A stretch of 64,000 nucleotides of DNA from Desertimonas sp963786985 (GCA_963786985.1 CAWBBL010000016.1:186001-250000); one strand, 5' to 3'. Shown: positions 53,790-63,989, counted from the stretch's first letter. Made by a program: numbers and translations. Notes: generated by a model not told the origin, from the sequence alone.

Positions 53790-53795
53790 TAGCCT
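53790..53795 (+). promoter_or_regulatory. -10 box (TAGCCT) of the glycosyltransferase operon
   Basis: TAGCCT six bases before the ATG at 53802. Confidence 0.5.
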
Positions 53796-53801
53796 GGTCC
53801 G

Positions 53802-55091
53802 ATGCCTCCCGGCGGTGACGAGCAACTGCGCATCGCCTACCTGACCTATCGGGGCAAGCCGCACGTCGGGGGCCAAGGGATCTACACCCGCCATCTCACC
53901 AAGGCGCTGTGCGACCTCGGCCACCACGTCGAGGTGTTCGGCGGCCAGCCCTACCCCGTGCTCGACGAACGTGTCGCGTTGCACGAATTGCCGAGTCTCG
54001 ACCTGTTCAACGACCAGTACCCCGGTCGTTTCCCCGCCTATTGGGAGCTCAGGTCACGCGAGGACCTCCTCGAGGTGCTGCAGTTCTCGACCGGCACGTT
54101 CTCCGAGCCGTTGGCCTTCAGTTTCCGGGCGCTGCGCGCGCTCACCCCACGGCTCGGTGACTTCGATCTGGTCCACGACAACCAATGCCTCGGCTACGGG
54201 ATCCTGCTCCTCGAGAAGAAGATCCCGACCGTCGTCACCCTGCACCACCCGATCACCCGCGATCGCATGCTGGAGATGGACAAGGCGCTCGGCCGTCGCA
54301 AGCGGTGGTCCGTCGGACGCTGGTACTCCTTCGTCAAGATGCAGGGCCGCGTCGCCTCGCGGATGCCGAGGATCGTCGTCGTCAGCGAGAACTCGATCAA
54401 CGACATCCACAGCGACATGGGGGTCAGCCGCGATCGCATGCGCCTCGTGCCGGTCGGGGTCGATGCCGAGTTGTTCCGGCCGCTTCCGGAGGTCGCCCGT
54501 GTCCCCGGCAGGCTGATCACCACGGCATCGGCCGATGTCGCCCTGAAGGGACTCGGGTACCTCATCGAGGCTGTCGCCAAGCTGCGCACCGAACGCGACG
54601 TCTCGCTGACGATCATCGGCCGACCGAAAGCGGGCAAGAGCATGGACCTCATCGAGGCTCATGGCCTCGGCGATGTGGTCACGTTCGTTTCCGGGGTGCC
54701 GGACGAGCGGATCGTCGAGCTCTACGCCGAGGCTCAATTGGCGATCGTACCGAGCCTGTACGAGGGGTTCAGCCTGCCGGCGATCGAGGCGATGGCCACC
54801 GGAACGGCGCTGGTGGCGACCGATGGTGGGGCACTTCCGGAGGTCACCGGCGCCGACGGCGAGACGGTCTTGCAGTGTCGGGCGGGCGATGCCGACGCCC
54901 TCGCCGAGACGATCCGCCGGGGGCTCGACGACGCCGAGCTGCGCGCCCGGGTCGGCGACGCCGGACGTCGCCGAGTCGTCGAGCGGTGGACGTGGCGGCG
55001 CTGTGCCGAGTTGACCGTCGAGCAATACCGCGAGGTCTTGGCGATGCCCGAGAACGTCGCCAAGTCGCGAGTCAACATCGGGCGACGCTGA
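53802..55091 (+). CDS. GT4-family glycosyltransferase
   Basis: 429 residues, GT-B fold. The N-terminal domain opens with LRIAYLTYRGKPHVGGQGIY, the acceptor-side Gly-rich loop. The C-terminal nucleotide-sugar domain has LVPVGVDAELFRP, TIIGRPKAGK, and the EX7E motif in PSLYEGFSLPAIEAMATGTALVA. Cytosolic, facing the membrane. It probably glycosylates a lipid: it heads an operon with a methyltransferase, a toroid protein and an acyltransferase. The sugar donor is unknown. Confidence 0.92.
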   Translation: MPPGGDEQLRIAYLTYRGKPHVGGQGIYTRHLTKALCDLGHHVEVFGGQPYPVLDERVALHELPSLDLFNDQYPGRFPAYWELRSREDLLEVLQFSTGTFSEPLAFSFRALRALTPRLGDFDLVHDNQCLGYGILLLEKKIPTVVTLHHPITRDRMLEMDKALGRRKRWSVGRWYSFVKMQGRVASRMPRIVVVSENSINDIHSDMGVSRDRMRLVPVGVDAELFRPLPEVARVPGRLITTASADVALKGLGYLIEAVAKLRTERDVSLTIIGRPKAGKSMDLIEAHGLGDVVTFVSGVPDERIVELYAEAQLAIVPSLYEGFSLPAIEAMATGTALVATDGGALPEVTGADGETVLQCRAGDADALAETIRRGLDDAELRARVGDAGRRRVVERWTWRRCAELTVEQYREVLAMPENVAKSRVNIGRR

Positions 55092-55093
55092 TC

Positions 55094-55819
55094 ATGCTCA
55101 CGGTTCGGTTTGATCGGCTCACAAAGCTCGGCGTGCCGTCCGGCGCGTTGGTCCTCGACGCCGGCGCCGGGTTCGGCCGGCACGCCTTCGAGCTCGCCCG
55201 TCGCGGATATCGCACGGTAGCGATCGACCGCGCCGCCGACGAGATGGTCGCCACTCGAGCAACGTTGGCGGCGATGGCCGAGTCTGGTGAGGCCGAGGAC
55301 AAGCACATCGTCGGAGTGCTGCGCGGCGATGCCACCGCCCTGCCGTTCCCCGATGACTGCTTCGACGCGGTGGTCACGTCGGAGGTTCTCGAACACATCC
55401 CCGACGACACCGGGGCGCTCGCCGAGCTGCGGCGCGTACTTCGCCCAGGAGGCGTACTCGCGATCACCGTGCCGTCATGGCTGCCGGAACAGGTCAACTG
55501 GATGCTGTCCGACGATTACCACGCCCCTGCGGCAGTCGGCGGACACGTGCGGATCTACTCGGCCACCGAACTGAAGGCCAAGCTGCGGGCCGCCGGTCTC
55601 GACGTCGCCGGGACCCACCACGCCCACGCCCTGCACTCGCCGTATTGGTGGTTGAAGTGTGCCGTCGGTGTCGACCGCGACGATCATCCACTCGTCCGGC
55701 AGTACCGCCGGTTCCTCGAGTGGGACATCGTCCGCCAGCCGCGGTCGACACGCATTGCCGAGCGGGTGCTGTCACCCGTCCTCGGCAAGAGCCTGGTGCT
55801 CTACGGAGTTGCCAGATGA
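55094..55819 (+). CDS. Class I SAM methyltransferase
   Basis: 241 residues. Motif I LVLDAGAGFGRHAFELA, motif II VAIDRA, DATALPFPDDCFDAVVTSEVLEHIPDD, and VLRPGGVLAITVPSW: a classic Methyltransf_11 core. C-terminal segments with HAHALHSPYWWLKC are probably for the substrate. It starts two bases after the glycosyltransferase stop and its own stop overlaps the next ATG, so it acts in the same pathway, likely on the glycosylated product. Confidence 0.92.
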   Translation: MLTVRFDRLTKLGVPSGALVLDAGAGFGRHAFELARRGYRTVAIDRAADEMVATRATLAAMAESGEAEDKHIVGVLRGDATALPFPDDCFDAVVTSEVLEHIPDDTGALAELRRVLRPGGVLAITVPSWLPEQVNWMLSDDYHAPAAVGGHVRIYSATELKAKLRAAGLDVAGTHHAHALHSPYWWLKCAVGVDRDDHPLVRQYRRFLEWDIVRQPRSTRIAERVLSPVLGKSLVLYGVAR

Positions 55820-56967
55820 AGCTGGATCTACCTGGGGTGATCTCCGCTGCGGAGCTCGACTCGACGGCACGGCACCTGGCCGCCCTCCAGCAGCCCACCG
55901 GGATGATCCCATGGTTTCCAGGCGGACACTGCGATCCGTGGAACCTTGTCGAGACGGCGATGGCCCTCGACGTCGTCGGCTACCACGCCGAGGCGATGGC
56001 CGCCTACCGCTGGCTCGCGGCCACCCAGCTGCCGTCTGGAGCGTGGCCCAATTACTTCGCCGCGGACGGCACCGTGGAGGACGACAAGCTCGACACCAAT
56101 GTCTGCGCGTACATCGCCACCGGCGCGCTGCACCACTGGATGTGCACCGCTTCGCGCGAAGACGCCGAGGCGCTGTGGCCGGCCGTCGACCGAGCGTTGT
56201 CGTTCGTCCTCGCCCAACGCCGCGACGACGGATTGGTGCTGTGGGCGATCGCCGCTGACCACACCAAGTCCTGGGACTACGCCCTGCTCACCGGGTCGTC
56301 GAGCATCGCCCACGCCCTGCGCTGCGGCGCCCGCCTGGGCGCCATGCTCGGCCACCGTCGGCCACGCTGGCACCGCGCCGCCGAGCAGATCGGCGCCGCC
56401 ATCGTCGAACGCCCGGACGCCTTCGAACCCAAGCAGCGCTGGGCGATGGACTGGTACTACCCGGTGTTGTGTGGGGCCCTCGACGTCAGCGGCGGCAAGG
56501 CCCGGTTGGCTGATGGCTGGGCCACCTTCGTGATGGAGGGACTCGGGGTGCGCTGCGTGAGTGACGAGCCATGGGTCACCGCCTCGGAGACCGCCGAGTG
56601 CGCCATCGCCTTCGCCGCGATCGGCGACACCGATACCGCCGCCGATCTGTTGCGCTGGACCCGCACGCACCGTCGGTCCGACGGCTCGTACTGGACCGGC
56701 ATCGTCTATCCCGAGTCGCCGATGACAGATGCGAGCGACGAGGCGCCAGCCGAGGAGCGGCCAAGCAACGGCCTGCGTGGCCGGGGAACGCAATGGCGTC
56801 TATCCCGAGTCCCTGATGTTTCCCTTCGAAGAGCACACGTCGTACACCGCGGCAGCGGTGATCCTCGCCGCCGACGCGATCGCCGGCGCCGGTCCGGCGT
56901 CGCGCATCTTCGCCTCCCACGCCGGGTACTGAAATCGCCACGGTCGGTCGACAAGACTCCCCGATGA
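55816..56967 (+). CDS. Prenyltransferase/terpene cyclase-like toroid protein, disrupted near its end
   Basis: ATG at 55816 overlaps the methyltransferase stop. The first 296 residues form an alpha/alpha-toroid with repeats such as GMIPWFPGGHCDPWN, LPSGAWPNYF and RSDGSYWTGIVYPES, like squalene-cyclase or prenyltransferase-beta folds. Then a 94-bp insertion (family D element with a 15-bp duplication of CGTCTATCCCGAGTC) shifts the frame. The expected end (MFPFEEHTSYTAAAVILAADA to 56932) is now out of frame and an unrelated tail runs to 56967. Catalytic residues are not identified; activity is doubtful. Confidence 0.8.
   Translation: MKLDLPGVISAAELDSTARHLAALQQPTGMIPWFPGGHCDPWNLVETAMALDVVGYHAEAMAAYRWLAATQLPSGAWPNYFAADGTVEDDKLDTNVCAYIATGALHHWMCTASREDAEALWPAVDRALSFVLAQRRDDGLVLWAIAADHTKSWDYALLTGSSSIAHALRCGARLGAMLGHRRPRWHRAAEQIGAAIVERPDAFEPKQRWAMDWYYPVLCGALDVSGGKARLADGWATFVMEGLGVRCVSDEPWVTASETAECAIAFAAIGDTDTAADLLRWTRTHRRSDGSYWTGIVYPESPMTDASDEAPAEERPSNGLRGRGTQWRLSRVPDVSLRRAHVVHRGSGDPRRRRDRRRRSGVAHLRLPRRVLKSPRSVDKTPR
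56703..56811 (+). mobile_element. Family D insertion with 15-bp direct repeats
   Basis: CGTCTATCCCGAGTC at 56703-56717 is repeated at 56797-56811. Between them lie about 79 bp starting GCCGATGACAGATGCGAG and containing one family D core (GCGTGGCCGGGGAACGCA near 56775-56792). The flanking duplication looks like a target-site duplication. No coding capacity of its own. Confidence 0.7.
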
Positions 56968-57746
56968 TGCGTGTGTCGCTGCTCGACAACCCGGTGGCCC
57001 GGACCGTGTTCAGCGCCTGGAGTTGGCTCGTCCTCGGCGTGCTGTTGATCGTGTGGGTCCCGCTCGTCGGGGTCATCTGGCTGGTCACCGTGCCGTTCGA
57101 TCGCGGCCGTTATGCGGCCGGCTGGATGTTCCGCAAGATCGCCGTCGCCCACCAGGTGCTCAATCCGCTGTGGCGCTTCCGCACCCATGGGCAGATGCCC
57201 CCGGACCCGCGGCGGCCCTACGTGGTCGTCGCCAACCACGAGAGCTTCGTCGACATCCTGCTGATCTCCCACCTGCCGTGGGAGATGAAATGGTTGTCGA
57301 AGGCCGAGTTCTTCAAGTTCCCGTTGATCGGCTGGCTGATGCGGATGGCCGGTGACATTCGTCTGGTGCGCGGCGACCGGGCCAGCATCGCCGCGGCCAT
57401 GCGGGCATGCGAAGACCGTCTCGGCAAACGGGTGTCCGTGATGATCTTTCCGGAGGGCACCCGCTCGACGGACGGAGAACTCGGACCGTTCCTGCGCGGC
57501 GCCTTCAAGCTGGCGATCGACAACCAAGTGCCGGTCCTGCCGCTCGTCGTCAGTGGCACCCGAACTGCGCTGCGCAAGCACGACTGGCGGCTGGGAGTTT
57601 CCAACGCCGACGTCTACGTGCTCGATCCGATCGACACCTCGGGGATGACGTCCGCCGACGTCAACGGCCTCCGCGACCGCGCCCGCGCGGCGATGGCCGC
57701 CAAACTGGCCGCGATCGGCGCGCCGAAGTCGCGTTCGACCGCCTAG
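56964..57746 (+). CDS. 1-acyl-sn-glycerol-3-phosphate acyltransferase (PlsC family)
   Basis: 260 residues. N-terminal membrane helix (about 22-45), then the acyltransferase motifs: NHESFVD (HX4D, near residue 91), a KAEFFKFPLIG block, and FPEGTRS (near residue 160), and VLPLVVSGT. It adds an acyl chain to lysophosphatidic acid or a related acceptor at the inner membrane face. It begins inside the altered tail of the toroid gene. It may act on the glycolipid made by the upstream genes. Confidence 0.92.
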   Translation: MMRVSLLDNPVARTVFSAWSWLVLGVLLIVWVPLVGVIWLVTVPFDRGRYAAGWMFRKIAVAHQVLNPLWRFRTHGQMPPDPRRPYVVVANHESFVDILLISHLPWEMKWLSKAEFFKFPLIGWLMRMAGDIRLVRGDRASIAAAMRACEDRLGKRVSVMIFPEGTRSTDGELGPFLRGAFKLAIDNQVPVLPLVVSGTRTALRKHDWRLGVSNADVYVLDPIDTSGMTSADVNGLRDRARAAMAAKLAAIGAPKSRSTA

Positions 57747-57752
57747 GGCGTG

Positions 57753-57759
57753 TAACAAT
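57753..57759 (+). promoter_or_regulatory. -10 box (TAACAAT) of the DUF4190 gene
   Basis: TAACAAT six bases before the ATG at 57766. Confidence 0.5.
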
Positions 57760-57765
57760 CGCGCA

Positions 57766-58059
57766 ATGTCCACGCCGCCACCACCGCCGATTCCGACCTA
57801 CAGCGGCCCGCCCGGGGGGGATGTGTACCGCCCGACCGGCAACAACGGCAAGGCCGTGGCAGCGATGGTCTGCGGCATCGTCGGCCTCGTCATCTTCGGC
57901 TTCATTCTGGGCATCATCGCCATCGTCCTCGGCTCGATCGCCAAGAACGAGATCAAGCGGACCGGTCAGGGCGGCAGCGGAATGGCGACCGCGGGCATCG
58001 TCCTCGGCATCATCGACATCGTCGCCGGCATCATCATCTTCGCGGCCGTCGTCGGCTAG
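57766..58059 (+). CDS. DUF4190 small membrane protein
   Basis: 97 residues. A Pro-rich cytoplasmic N-terminus (STPPPPPIPTY), then two membrane helices (AAMVCGIVGLVIFGFILGI and TAGIVLGIIDIVAGIIIFAA) joined by SIAKNEIKRTGQGG, the DUF4190 signature. Function unknown; such proteins often sit beside septation or wall genes. It overlaps the stop of the convergent methyltransferase by 4 bp. Confidence 0.85.
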   Translation: MSTPPPPPIPTYSGPPGGDVYRPTGNNGKAVAAMVCGIVGLVIFGFILGIIAIVLGSIAKNEIKRTGQGGSGMATAGIVLGIIDIVAGIIIFAAVVG

Positions 58060-58683
58060 CTCCGGCGCAGGATCCGCAACGACCCGGTCGTCGAGATCAG
58101 GGTGAAGGCGCCGCTGGCGATCGCCGGCAGGTAGATGTCCTCGTAGGGTGGCCGGCCGCCGTCGGCGGGGTCGGCAAACACGTCGTGGATCGCCAGGGTG
58201 CCTCCGGCGGCGACCTTCGGCGCCCAGCCGGCAAAGTCGGCCCGGGCGGGTTCGGCGCCATGACCGCCGTCGATGAACACAAGTGCGGACTCGCGTTGCC
58301 CAGTGAGTGGCGACGACCGACGACTCGCCGACGACAGCGACGGCGAATCGCTCGAGACCGGCCTCGAACAGCGCCTGCCGAAACAACGGCAACGTGTCCA
58401 TTCGCCCGATCCGCTGGTCGACGACGTCAGGATCGTGGTGCTCCCAGCCGGCTTGGTTCTCTTCGGATCCTCGATGGTGATCGACGGCGAAGACCACGGT
58501 GCCCGACTCACGGGCCGCGGCGGCGAGCCAGACCGTCGATCGCCCACAGTACGAACCGATCTCCACGAGCGGAGCGCCGGGAACGGCCCGGGCCGCGGCG
58601 AGGGCGGCGGCGTGAAGGGCATCACCTTCGTCCGCCGGCATGAACCCCTTGGTGGCCAGGGCGACGTCGCGCCAACTCGTCAT
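58056..58683 (-). pseudogene. Methyltransferase (Methyltransf_24-like), frameshifted
   Basis: From the ATG at 58683 the frame gives GAPLVEIGSYCGRSTVWLA (motif I) and VVFAVDHHRGSEENQ, then breaks at the CCC run 58299-58301. The rest, ALVFIDGGHGAEPARADFAGW and GGTLAIHDVF, is one frame over. Losing one base restores about 208 residues. Related proteins methylate sugars or small molecules. The gene is divergent from tesB with starts 19 bp apart. Confidence 0.8.
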
Positions 58684-58702
58684 CGCTGACATGATTGCCG
58701 AC

Positions 58703-59548
58703 GTGACCGCCCTCGACGACCTCGTCGATCTCCTCGACCTCGACCCGATCGAGGTCAACATCTTCCGCGGCCACTCCACCGACGAGAAGCGCCAACGAGT
58801 GTTCGGTGGCCAGGTCGCCGGCCAGGCGCTCGTCGCCGCCGCCCGCACGGTCGACCAGTCCCGCCCCGTGCACTCGTTGCATGCCTACTTCCTGCGCCCG
58901 GGCGACCCGTCGCGGCCGATCCTCTACGAGGTCGACCGGCTTCGCGATGGCCGCAGCTTCACGACCAGGCGAGTTGTCGCGATCCAGCACGGCGAGGCGA
59001 TCTTCAACCTGCAGGCCAGCTTTCACGGCTACGAACAAGGACCGGATCACCAACTGTCGATGCCCGAGGGACTGCCCGACCCGGAATCGCTGCCGGGGTG
59101 GGACGAACGGCTGTCGCCGTACCGCGAACAGCTCGGCGAGTTGTTCGATCGTCCACGGCCGATCGACCTGCGCTATGTCGGTGCCGACCCGATGCGTCGC
59201 AAGGGCACGTCGTCGTCCGGCCAGCAGGTGTGGCTACGCGCCGACGGCAACCTGCCCGACGACCCGGTGCTCCACGCGTGCATCGTCACCTACGCCAGCG
59301 ACATGACGCTGCTCGACACGGCGGTGATGCCGTTCGGGCTGGCGTGGGACTCGCCGGGGATGAAGATGGCCAGCCTCGACCACGCGATGTGGTTCCACCG
59401 GCCGTTCCGCGCCGACGAGTGGCTGCTCTACGACCAGCGGGCGATCTCCGTGACATCAGCGCGAGGACTGGCTGGCGGGGCGATCTTCACGTCCGACGGC
59501 CGGCTCGCCGTCAGCGTCGTCCAAGAGGGCCTGATCCGTATCGGCTGA
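58703..59548 (+). CDS. tesB: Acyl-CoA thioesterase II
   Basis: 281 residues, double hot-dog fold. Hydrolyses acyl-CoA to free fatty acid and CoA. Family segments: NIFRGHSTDEKRQRVFGGQVAGQAL near the start, SLHAYFLRPGD, TRRVVAIQHGEAIF, then in the second half YASDMTLLDTAVMPFG, LDHAMWFHRPF and GLAGGAIFTSDGRL. The GTG at 58703 fits the usual N-terminus; an ATG at 58691 adds four residues. Confidence 0.94.
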   Translation: MTALDDLVDLLDLDPIEVNIFRGHSTDEKRQRVFGGQVAGQALVAAARTVDQSRPVHSLHAYFLRPGDPSRPILYEVDRLRDGRSFTTRRVVAIQHGEAIFNLQASFHGYEQGPDHQLSMPEGLPDPESLPGWDERLSPYREQLGELFDRPRPIDLRYVGADPMRRKGTSSSGQQVWLRADGNLPDDPVLHACIVTYASDMTLLDTAVMPFGLAWDSPGMKMASLDHAMWFHRPFRADEWLLYDQRAISVTSARGLAGGAIFTSDGRLAVSVVQEGLIRIG

Positions 59549-59587
59549 CCAGAACCACGTCAACAGGACGTCAACAAGGAGCACGTG

Positions 59588-60770
<1,183 letters not shown>

Positions 60771-60805
60771 TCCGGTCCGCCCGCATCCGGCCGATGACCC
60801 GCGGC

Positions 60806-62221
60806 CTAGCTCACCCGTTGGAACTGCACGGTCCGCGCCGCGACGTCGGCGGCAACCAACCTGACGCGGATCTGGTCGCCCGGGTTCACGCGCGTGGCGT
60901 GGACACGCGTGAGGATCGCCGGCTCGGCGATCTGCATCACCGGTCCGTGGCGGTCCTCGTCGACGATCGTCCCGTCGAACAGCTCGCCCTCGCGGCCCGC
61001 CAGGAGGACAGCCTCGGCGAGGTTGTGGACGGCGTTGTCGACGCGGTTGCCCCGTTCGTCCGATCGGGCCATGACCCGAGGGAGCTCCGGGAGCGCCGCC
61101 GCGACGTGCTCGGGCACGGGGTCTCCATTGGCGACCGCCAGGGCGGCCTCGACGACATAGCGATCGGCCAGCCGCCGCAGCGGAGCAGTGGCGTGGGCAT
61201 ACGGCGCGGCCATCGCCGCGTGCCACGGCTTCTCGCCGTCGACGTAGGGTCGATAGCTGGCCCCGCCGCCTGCTCGTCGAACGGCGAGCAGGAAGGCGGC
61301 GCTGCGTTGGTCGTTCGCCGGCAAGGACCGTTGGAATCGGGCGAGTGAGACACCTGCGGGCCAATCGAGACCGAACGCCTCGGCGGTGTAGCGCAGCCGT
61401 CGGATCGCCCGCTCGGGAACGTCTGGCATCACCCGAAACAATCCAGTCTTTGCCGCATGGAGGGCATCGGCTACCGCCATGTTGGTCGCCAACGACATCC
61501 CAGCGTTGCCGTCCTCACTTTCCAGACGGGCGTCGAAGCGCAGCTGCCACCCCTTCTCGGTGAGCTCGAGCACCTGCTCGGGGAACTCGACTCTCGGCGC
61601 GCCGCGACGATCCTCGGCGGCGACGATTCGCCGGGCCAGCTCGGCGAAGGTTGGGCGCAGTGCGGACATGTCGACGTCCTCGTACGCCAGCTTGTGCCTG
61701 CTGTGGATGACGGCGCGCTCGGCGCCGTCGAGCCGCGACCCGCCAGCGGCATCGATGCGCACGGTGAACACGACGGCCGGACGCGGTCCCGTGGGCAGCA
61801 GGCTGGCCGCCCCTTCGGACAGCGCCGGCGGGTAGAGCGGCACCTTGCCGTCAGGCAGGTACACCGTGCCGCCGCGCTCCCAGGCCGTCCGGTCGAGCAC
61901 GCTGTCCGGGTCGACGAAGAACCCGACATCGGCGATGGCATAGTGCAGGATGATGTCGTCGCCGGCCTGCTCGGCGGCGAACGCTTGGTCGAGATCCGTG
62001 GCGGTCGCCGGGTCGAGCGTCGCGTACTCGACAGACGTGCGATCGACGTGCGCAGCACCGGGCACGCGGGTGGCGACTTCCTCGGCGGCCGCGACGACCT
62101 CGGGCGGGAACTCCCCCGGCACTCCGGCCTCGGCCCGGATCGCAGCGAGTCCGGCGACGATCCCCCCATCGATGACGCCGATCTCTGCCGCGTGATCGCC
62201 CCTGGCGCGGACTCTGACCAT
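60806..62221 (-). CDS. RNB-domain exoribonuclease (RNase II/R-like)
   Basis: 471 residues, mostly the RNB catalytic domain. The metal-binding segment ATLDPATATDLDQAF near residue 70 is followed by HYAIADVGFFVDP, GTVYLPDGKVPLYP and YAHATAPLRRLADRYV. There are no N-terminal cold-shock domains and only a short S1-like end, so it is shorter than RNase R. Such short RNB proteins are common in actinobacteria and degrade RNA from the 3' end. It follows mreB by 3 bp. Confidence 0.9.
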   Translation of the reverse strand: MVRVRARGDHAAEIGVIDGGIVAGLAAIRAEAGVPGEFPPEVVAAAEEVATRVPGAAHVDRTSVEYATLDPATATDLDQAFAAEQAGDDIILHYAIADVGFFVDPDSVLDRTAWERGGTVYLPDGKVPLYPPALSEGAASLLPTGPRPAVVFTVRIDAAGGSRLDGAERAVIHSRHKLAYEDVDMSALRPTFAELARRIVAAEDRRGAPRVEFPEQVLELTEKGWQLRFDARLESEDGNAGMSLATNMAVADALHAAKTGLFRVMPDVPERAIRRLRYTAEAFGLDWPAGVSLARFQRSLPANDQRSAAFLLAVRRAGGGASYRPYVDGEKPWHAAMAAPYAHATAPLRRLADRYVVEAALAVANGDPVPEHVAAALPELPRVMARSDERGNRVDNAVHNLAEAVLLAGREGELFDGTIVDEDRHGPVMQIAEPAILTRVHATRVNPGDQIRVRLVAADVAARTVQFQRVS

Positions 62222-62224
62222 CGG

Positions 62225-63229
62225 TCAGCGGCGGGCGCCCATGAACATGCCCTTGAGCGCCTCGTAGTGCTCGATCACGTGTCCGGCGCCGAGGACCACG
62301 GCTTCCAGGGCGGCGGTCGACTGCCGTACGGGGACACGGGTCTCACGCTCGATCCGCTCGCGGACGCCGCGCAGCAAGCTGCCACCGCCGACGAGATACA
62401 TCCCTCTCGTCAGGAAGTCCTGCGACAGTTCCGGCGGGGCCTTGGCCAGGCAGCGGATCACCGAGGCGACGATCGACGACACAACGTCCTCGATGGCGAA
62501 GCGGATCTCCTCGGGAGTGAGGATGACGGTCTTCGGCAGACCGGTCATCAGGTCACGTCCGCGGACCTCGGCTTGGCGATCGTCGCCGATCGGATCGGCC
62601 GAGCCGATCTCCTTCTTGATCTCCTCGGCAGTTCGTTCGCCGATGGCGATGCCGTGCTCGCGGCGCACATAGTTCTGGATCGCCGCGTCGACGTCGAACG
62701 AGCCGATGCGCACGGCCTCGAGGGCGACAATCCCGCCGAGCGAGATCACCGCTGTCTCGCTCGTTCCGCCACCGATGTCGATGACCATGTTGCCCACCGG
62801 CTCGTCGATCGGCAGGTCGGCGCCGATCGCCGCGGCCATCGGCTGCTCGATGAGGTTGGCGTCGGCAGCACCCGCCCGACGGGCTGCATCGGTGACGGCC
62901 CGACGTTCCACCTCGGTGATCGCCGACGGCACGCAGATCACGACCTTTGGGCGGGTGAACCGGCTCACCCCGACACGCTGCAACAGCAGGCGGATCATCC
63001 GCTCGGTGATCTCGAAGTCGGTGATCGCCCCGCCCCGCAGCGGGCGCACGGCCACGATGTACCCAGGTGTGCGACCGATCATCTGCCACGCTTCGTGGCC
63101 CGTCGCCAGCACCTCACCGGTCTGGCGGTTGAGGGCGATCACCGACGGCTCGTTGAGCACGATGCCGCGACCCTTCATGTACACGAGCGTGTTGGCCGTG
63201 CCGAGGTCGATCGCCAAGTCACGGGCCAT
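62225..63229 (-). CDS. mreB: Rod-shape protein MreB
   Basis: 334 residues, actin fold. Phosphate loop 1 LAIDLGTANTLVYMKGRG at the N-terminus, CVPSAITEVERRAVTDAA, phosphate 2 VIDIGGGTSETAVISLGG, and adenosine motif YLVGGGSLLRGV. MreB filaments guide lateral wall synthesis, although many rod-shaped actinobacteria lack it. The ATG at 63229 is preferred for its GGAG site; an ATG at 63241 adds four residues. No mreC, mreD or rodA follow; the next gene is the RNB nuclease. Confidence 0.94.
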   Translation of the reverse strand: MARDLAIDLGTANTLVYMKGRGIVLNEPSVIALNRQTGEVLATGHEAWQMIGRTPGYIVAVRPLRGGAITDFEITERMIRLLLQRVGVSRFTRPKVVICVPSAITEVERRAVTDAARRAGAADANLIEQPMAAAIGADLPIDEPVGNMVIDIGGGTSETAVISLGGIVALEAVRIGSFDVDAAIQNYVRREHGIAIGERTAEEIKKEIGSADPIGDDRQAEVRGRDLMTGLPKTVILTPEEIRFAIEDVVSSIVASVIRCLAKAPPELSQDFLTRGMYLVGGGSLLRGVRERIERETRVPVRQSTAALEAVVLGAGHVIEHYEALKGMFMGARR

Positions 63230-63419
63230 CGGGATCTCCATCGACCTTGCCGTCGTCGAGTTGCTGCACCCGGTCGACCACCGAGCGACGAGCTTCTGGC
63301 GAGAGGGCGTCGATCTGGCGCTGGAAGGACGTCACTCCATCGGGCGTCCGCCGGCGGCTGAGGACGAACAGCACGATCCCGGCGGCGACGATCGCCGCCC
63401 CCACGAGGATCCAGATCAT
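63219..63419 (-). CDS. Small membrane protein upstream of mreB
   Basis: 66 residues: an N-terminal membrane helix (MIWILVGAAIVAAGIVLFVL), a basic stop-transfer RRR, then a helical charged domain (FQRQIDALSPEARRSVVDRVQQLDD). It overlaps mreB by 11 bp and lies 16 bp after moaE, so the three genes are probably one transcript. Function unknown; coupling suggests a role beside MreB at the membrane. Confidence 0.7.
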   Translation of the reverse strand: MIWILVGAAIVAAGIVLFVLSRRRTPDGVTSFQRQIDALSPEARRSVVDRVQQLDDGKVDGDPDGP

Positions 63420-63435
63420 CGGATCGCCCGGACCA

Positions 63436-63918
63436 TCACGCCGGGCCGCCACCGACGCGCTGGATGTCACGGATCGGCGCCGCGTCGGTGCCCCAATCGG
63501 CACCGTCGCTCCACGTCTCGTGCTTCCAGATCGGCACTGTCTCCTTCAGCGTGTCGATCACGAATCGAGCGGCTTCGAAGGCATCGTGACGGTGCGGCGA
63601 CGAGACGGCGACCACCACGGCCGAGTCAGTCACGGCGAGCGGTCCGAGGCGGTGGATCATCGCCAGGCGTCCGATGGCCGGCCACCGTGTCCGGGCCTCG
63701 GCGGCAATCGCTGCGAAACGCGTCAGGGCGGCCTGCTCGTAGGCCTCGTACACCAACTGCTCGACGCCCTGGCGACCGTCGGAATGGTCGCGTACCGTGC
63801 CCGAGAACACGACGACGGCTCCGCAATCGGGTCGTACCGCCCAGTCGTACAGGGCGGCGACCGGCAGGTCCTCGTCGGTCAGGGTGAACCAGTCGTCGCC
63901 GGCGGCGGGTGGGAGCAC
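63436..63918 (-). CDS. moaE: Molybdopterin synthase catalytic subunit MoaE
   Basis: 160 residues. MoaE transfers sulfur from MoaD to precursor Z to form molybdopterin. The active-site region KETVPIWKHE near residue 134 is intact, as are GAVVVFSGTVRDHSDG, EAYEQAAL, and RLGPLAVTDSAVVVAVSSPHR. GTG start with a TACGAT box eight bases upstream. No moaD is in the window. Confidence 0.93.
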   Translation of the reverse strand: MLPPAAGDDWFTLTDEDLPVAALYDWAVRPDCGAVVVFSGTVRDHSDGRQGVEQLVYEAYEQAALTRFAAIAAEARTRWPAIGRLAMIHRLGPLAVTDSAVVVAVSSPHRHDAFEAARFVIDTLKETVPIWKHETWSDGADWGTDAAPIRDIQRVGGGPA

Positions 63919-63926
63919 GAGGGTGC

Positions 63927-63932
63927 ATCGTA
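63927..63932 (-). promoter_or_regulatory. -10 box (TACGAT) of moaE
   Basis: Minus-strand TACGAT eight bases before the GTG at 63918. Confidence 0.5.
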
Positions 63933-63989
63933 GCTGGACCCCTGGGGGCGACCCCTGCGTGTGCGCGGTGCTCGGTAGATTTCGATCCT

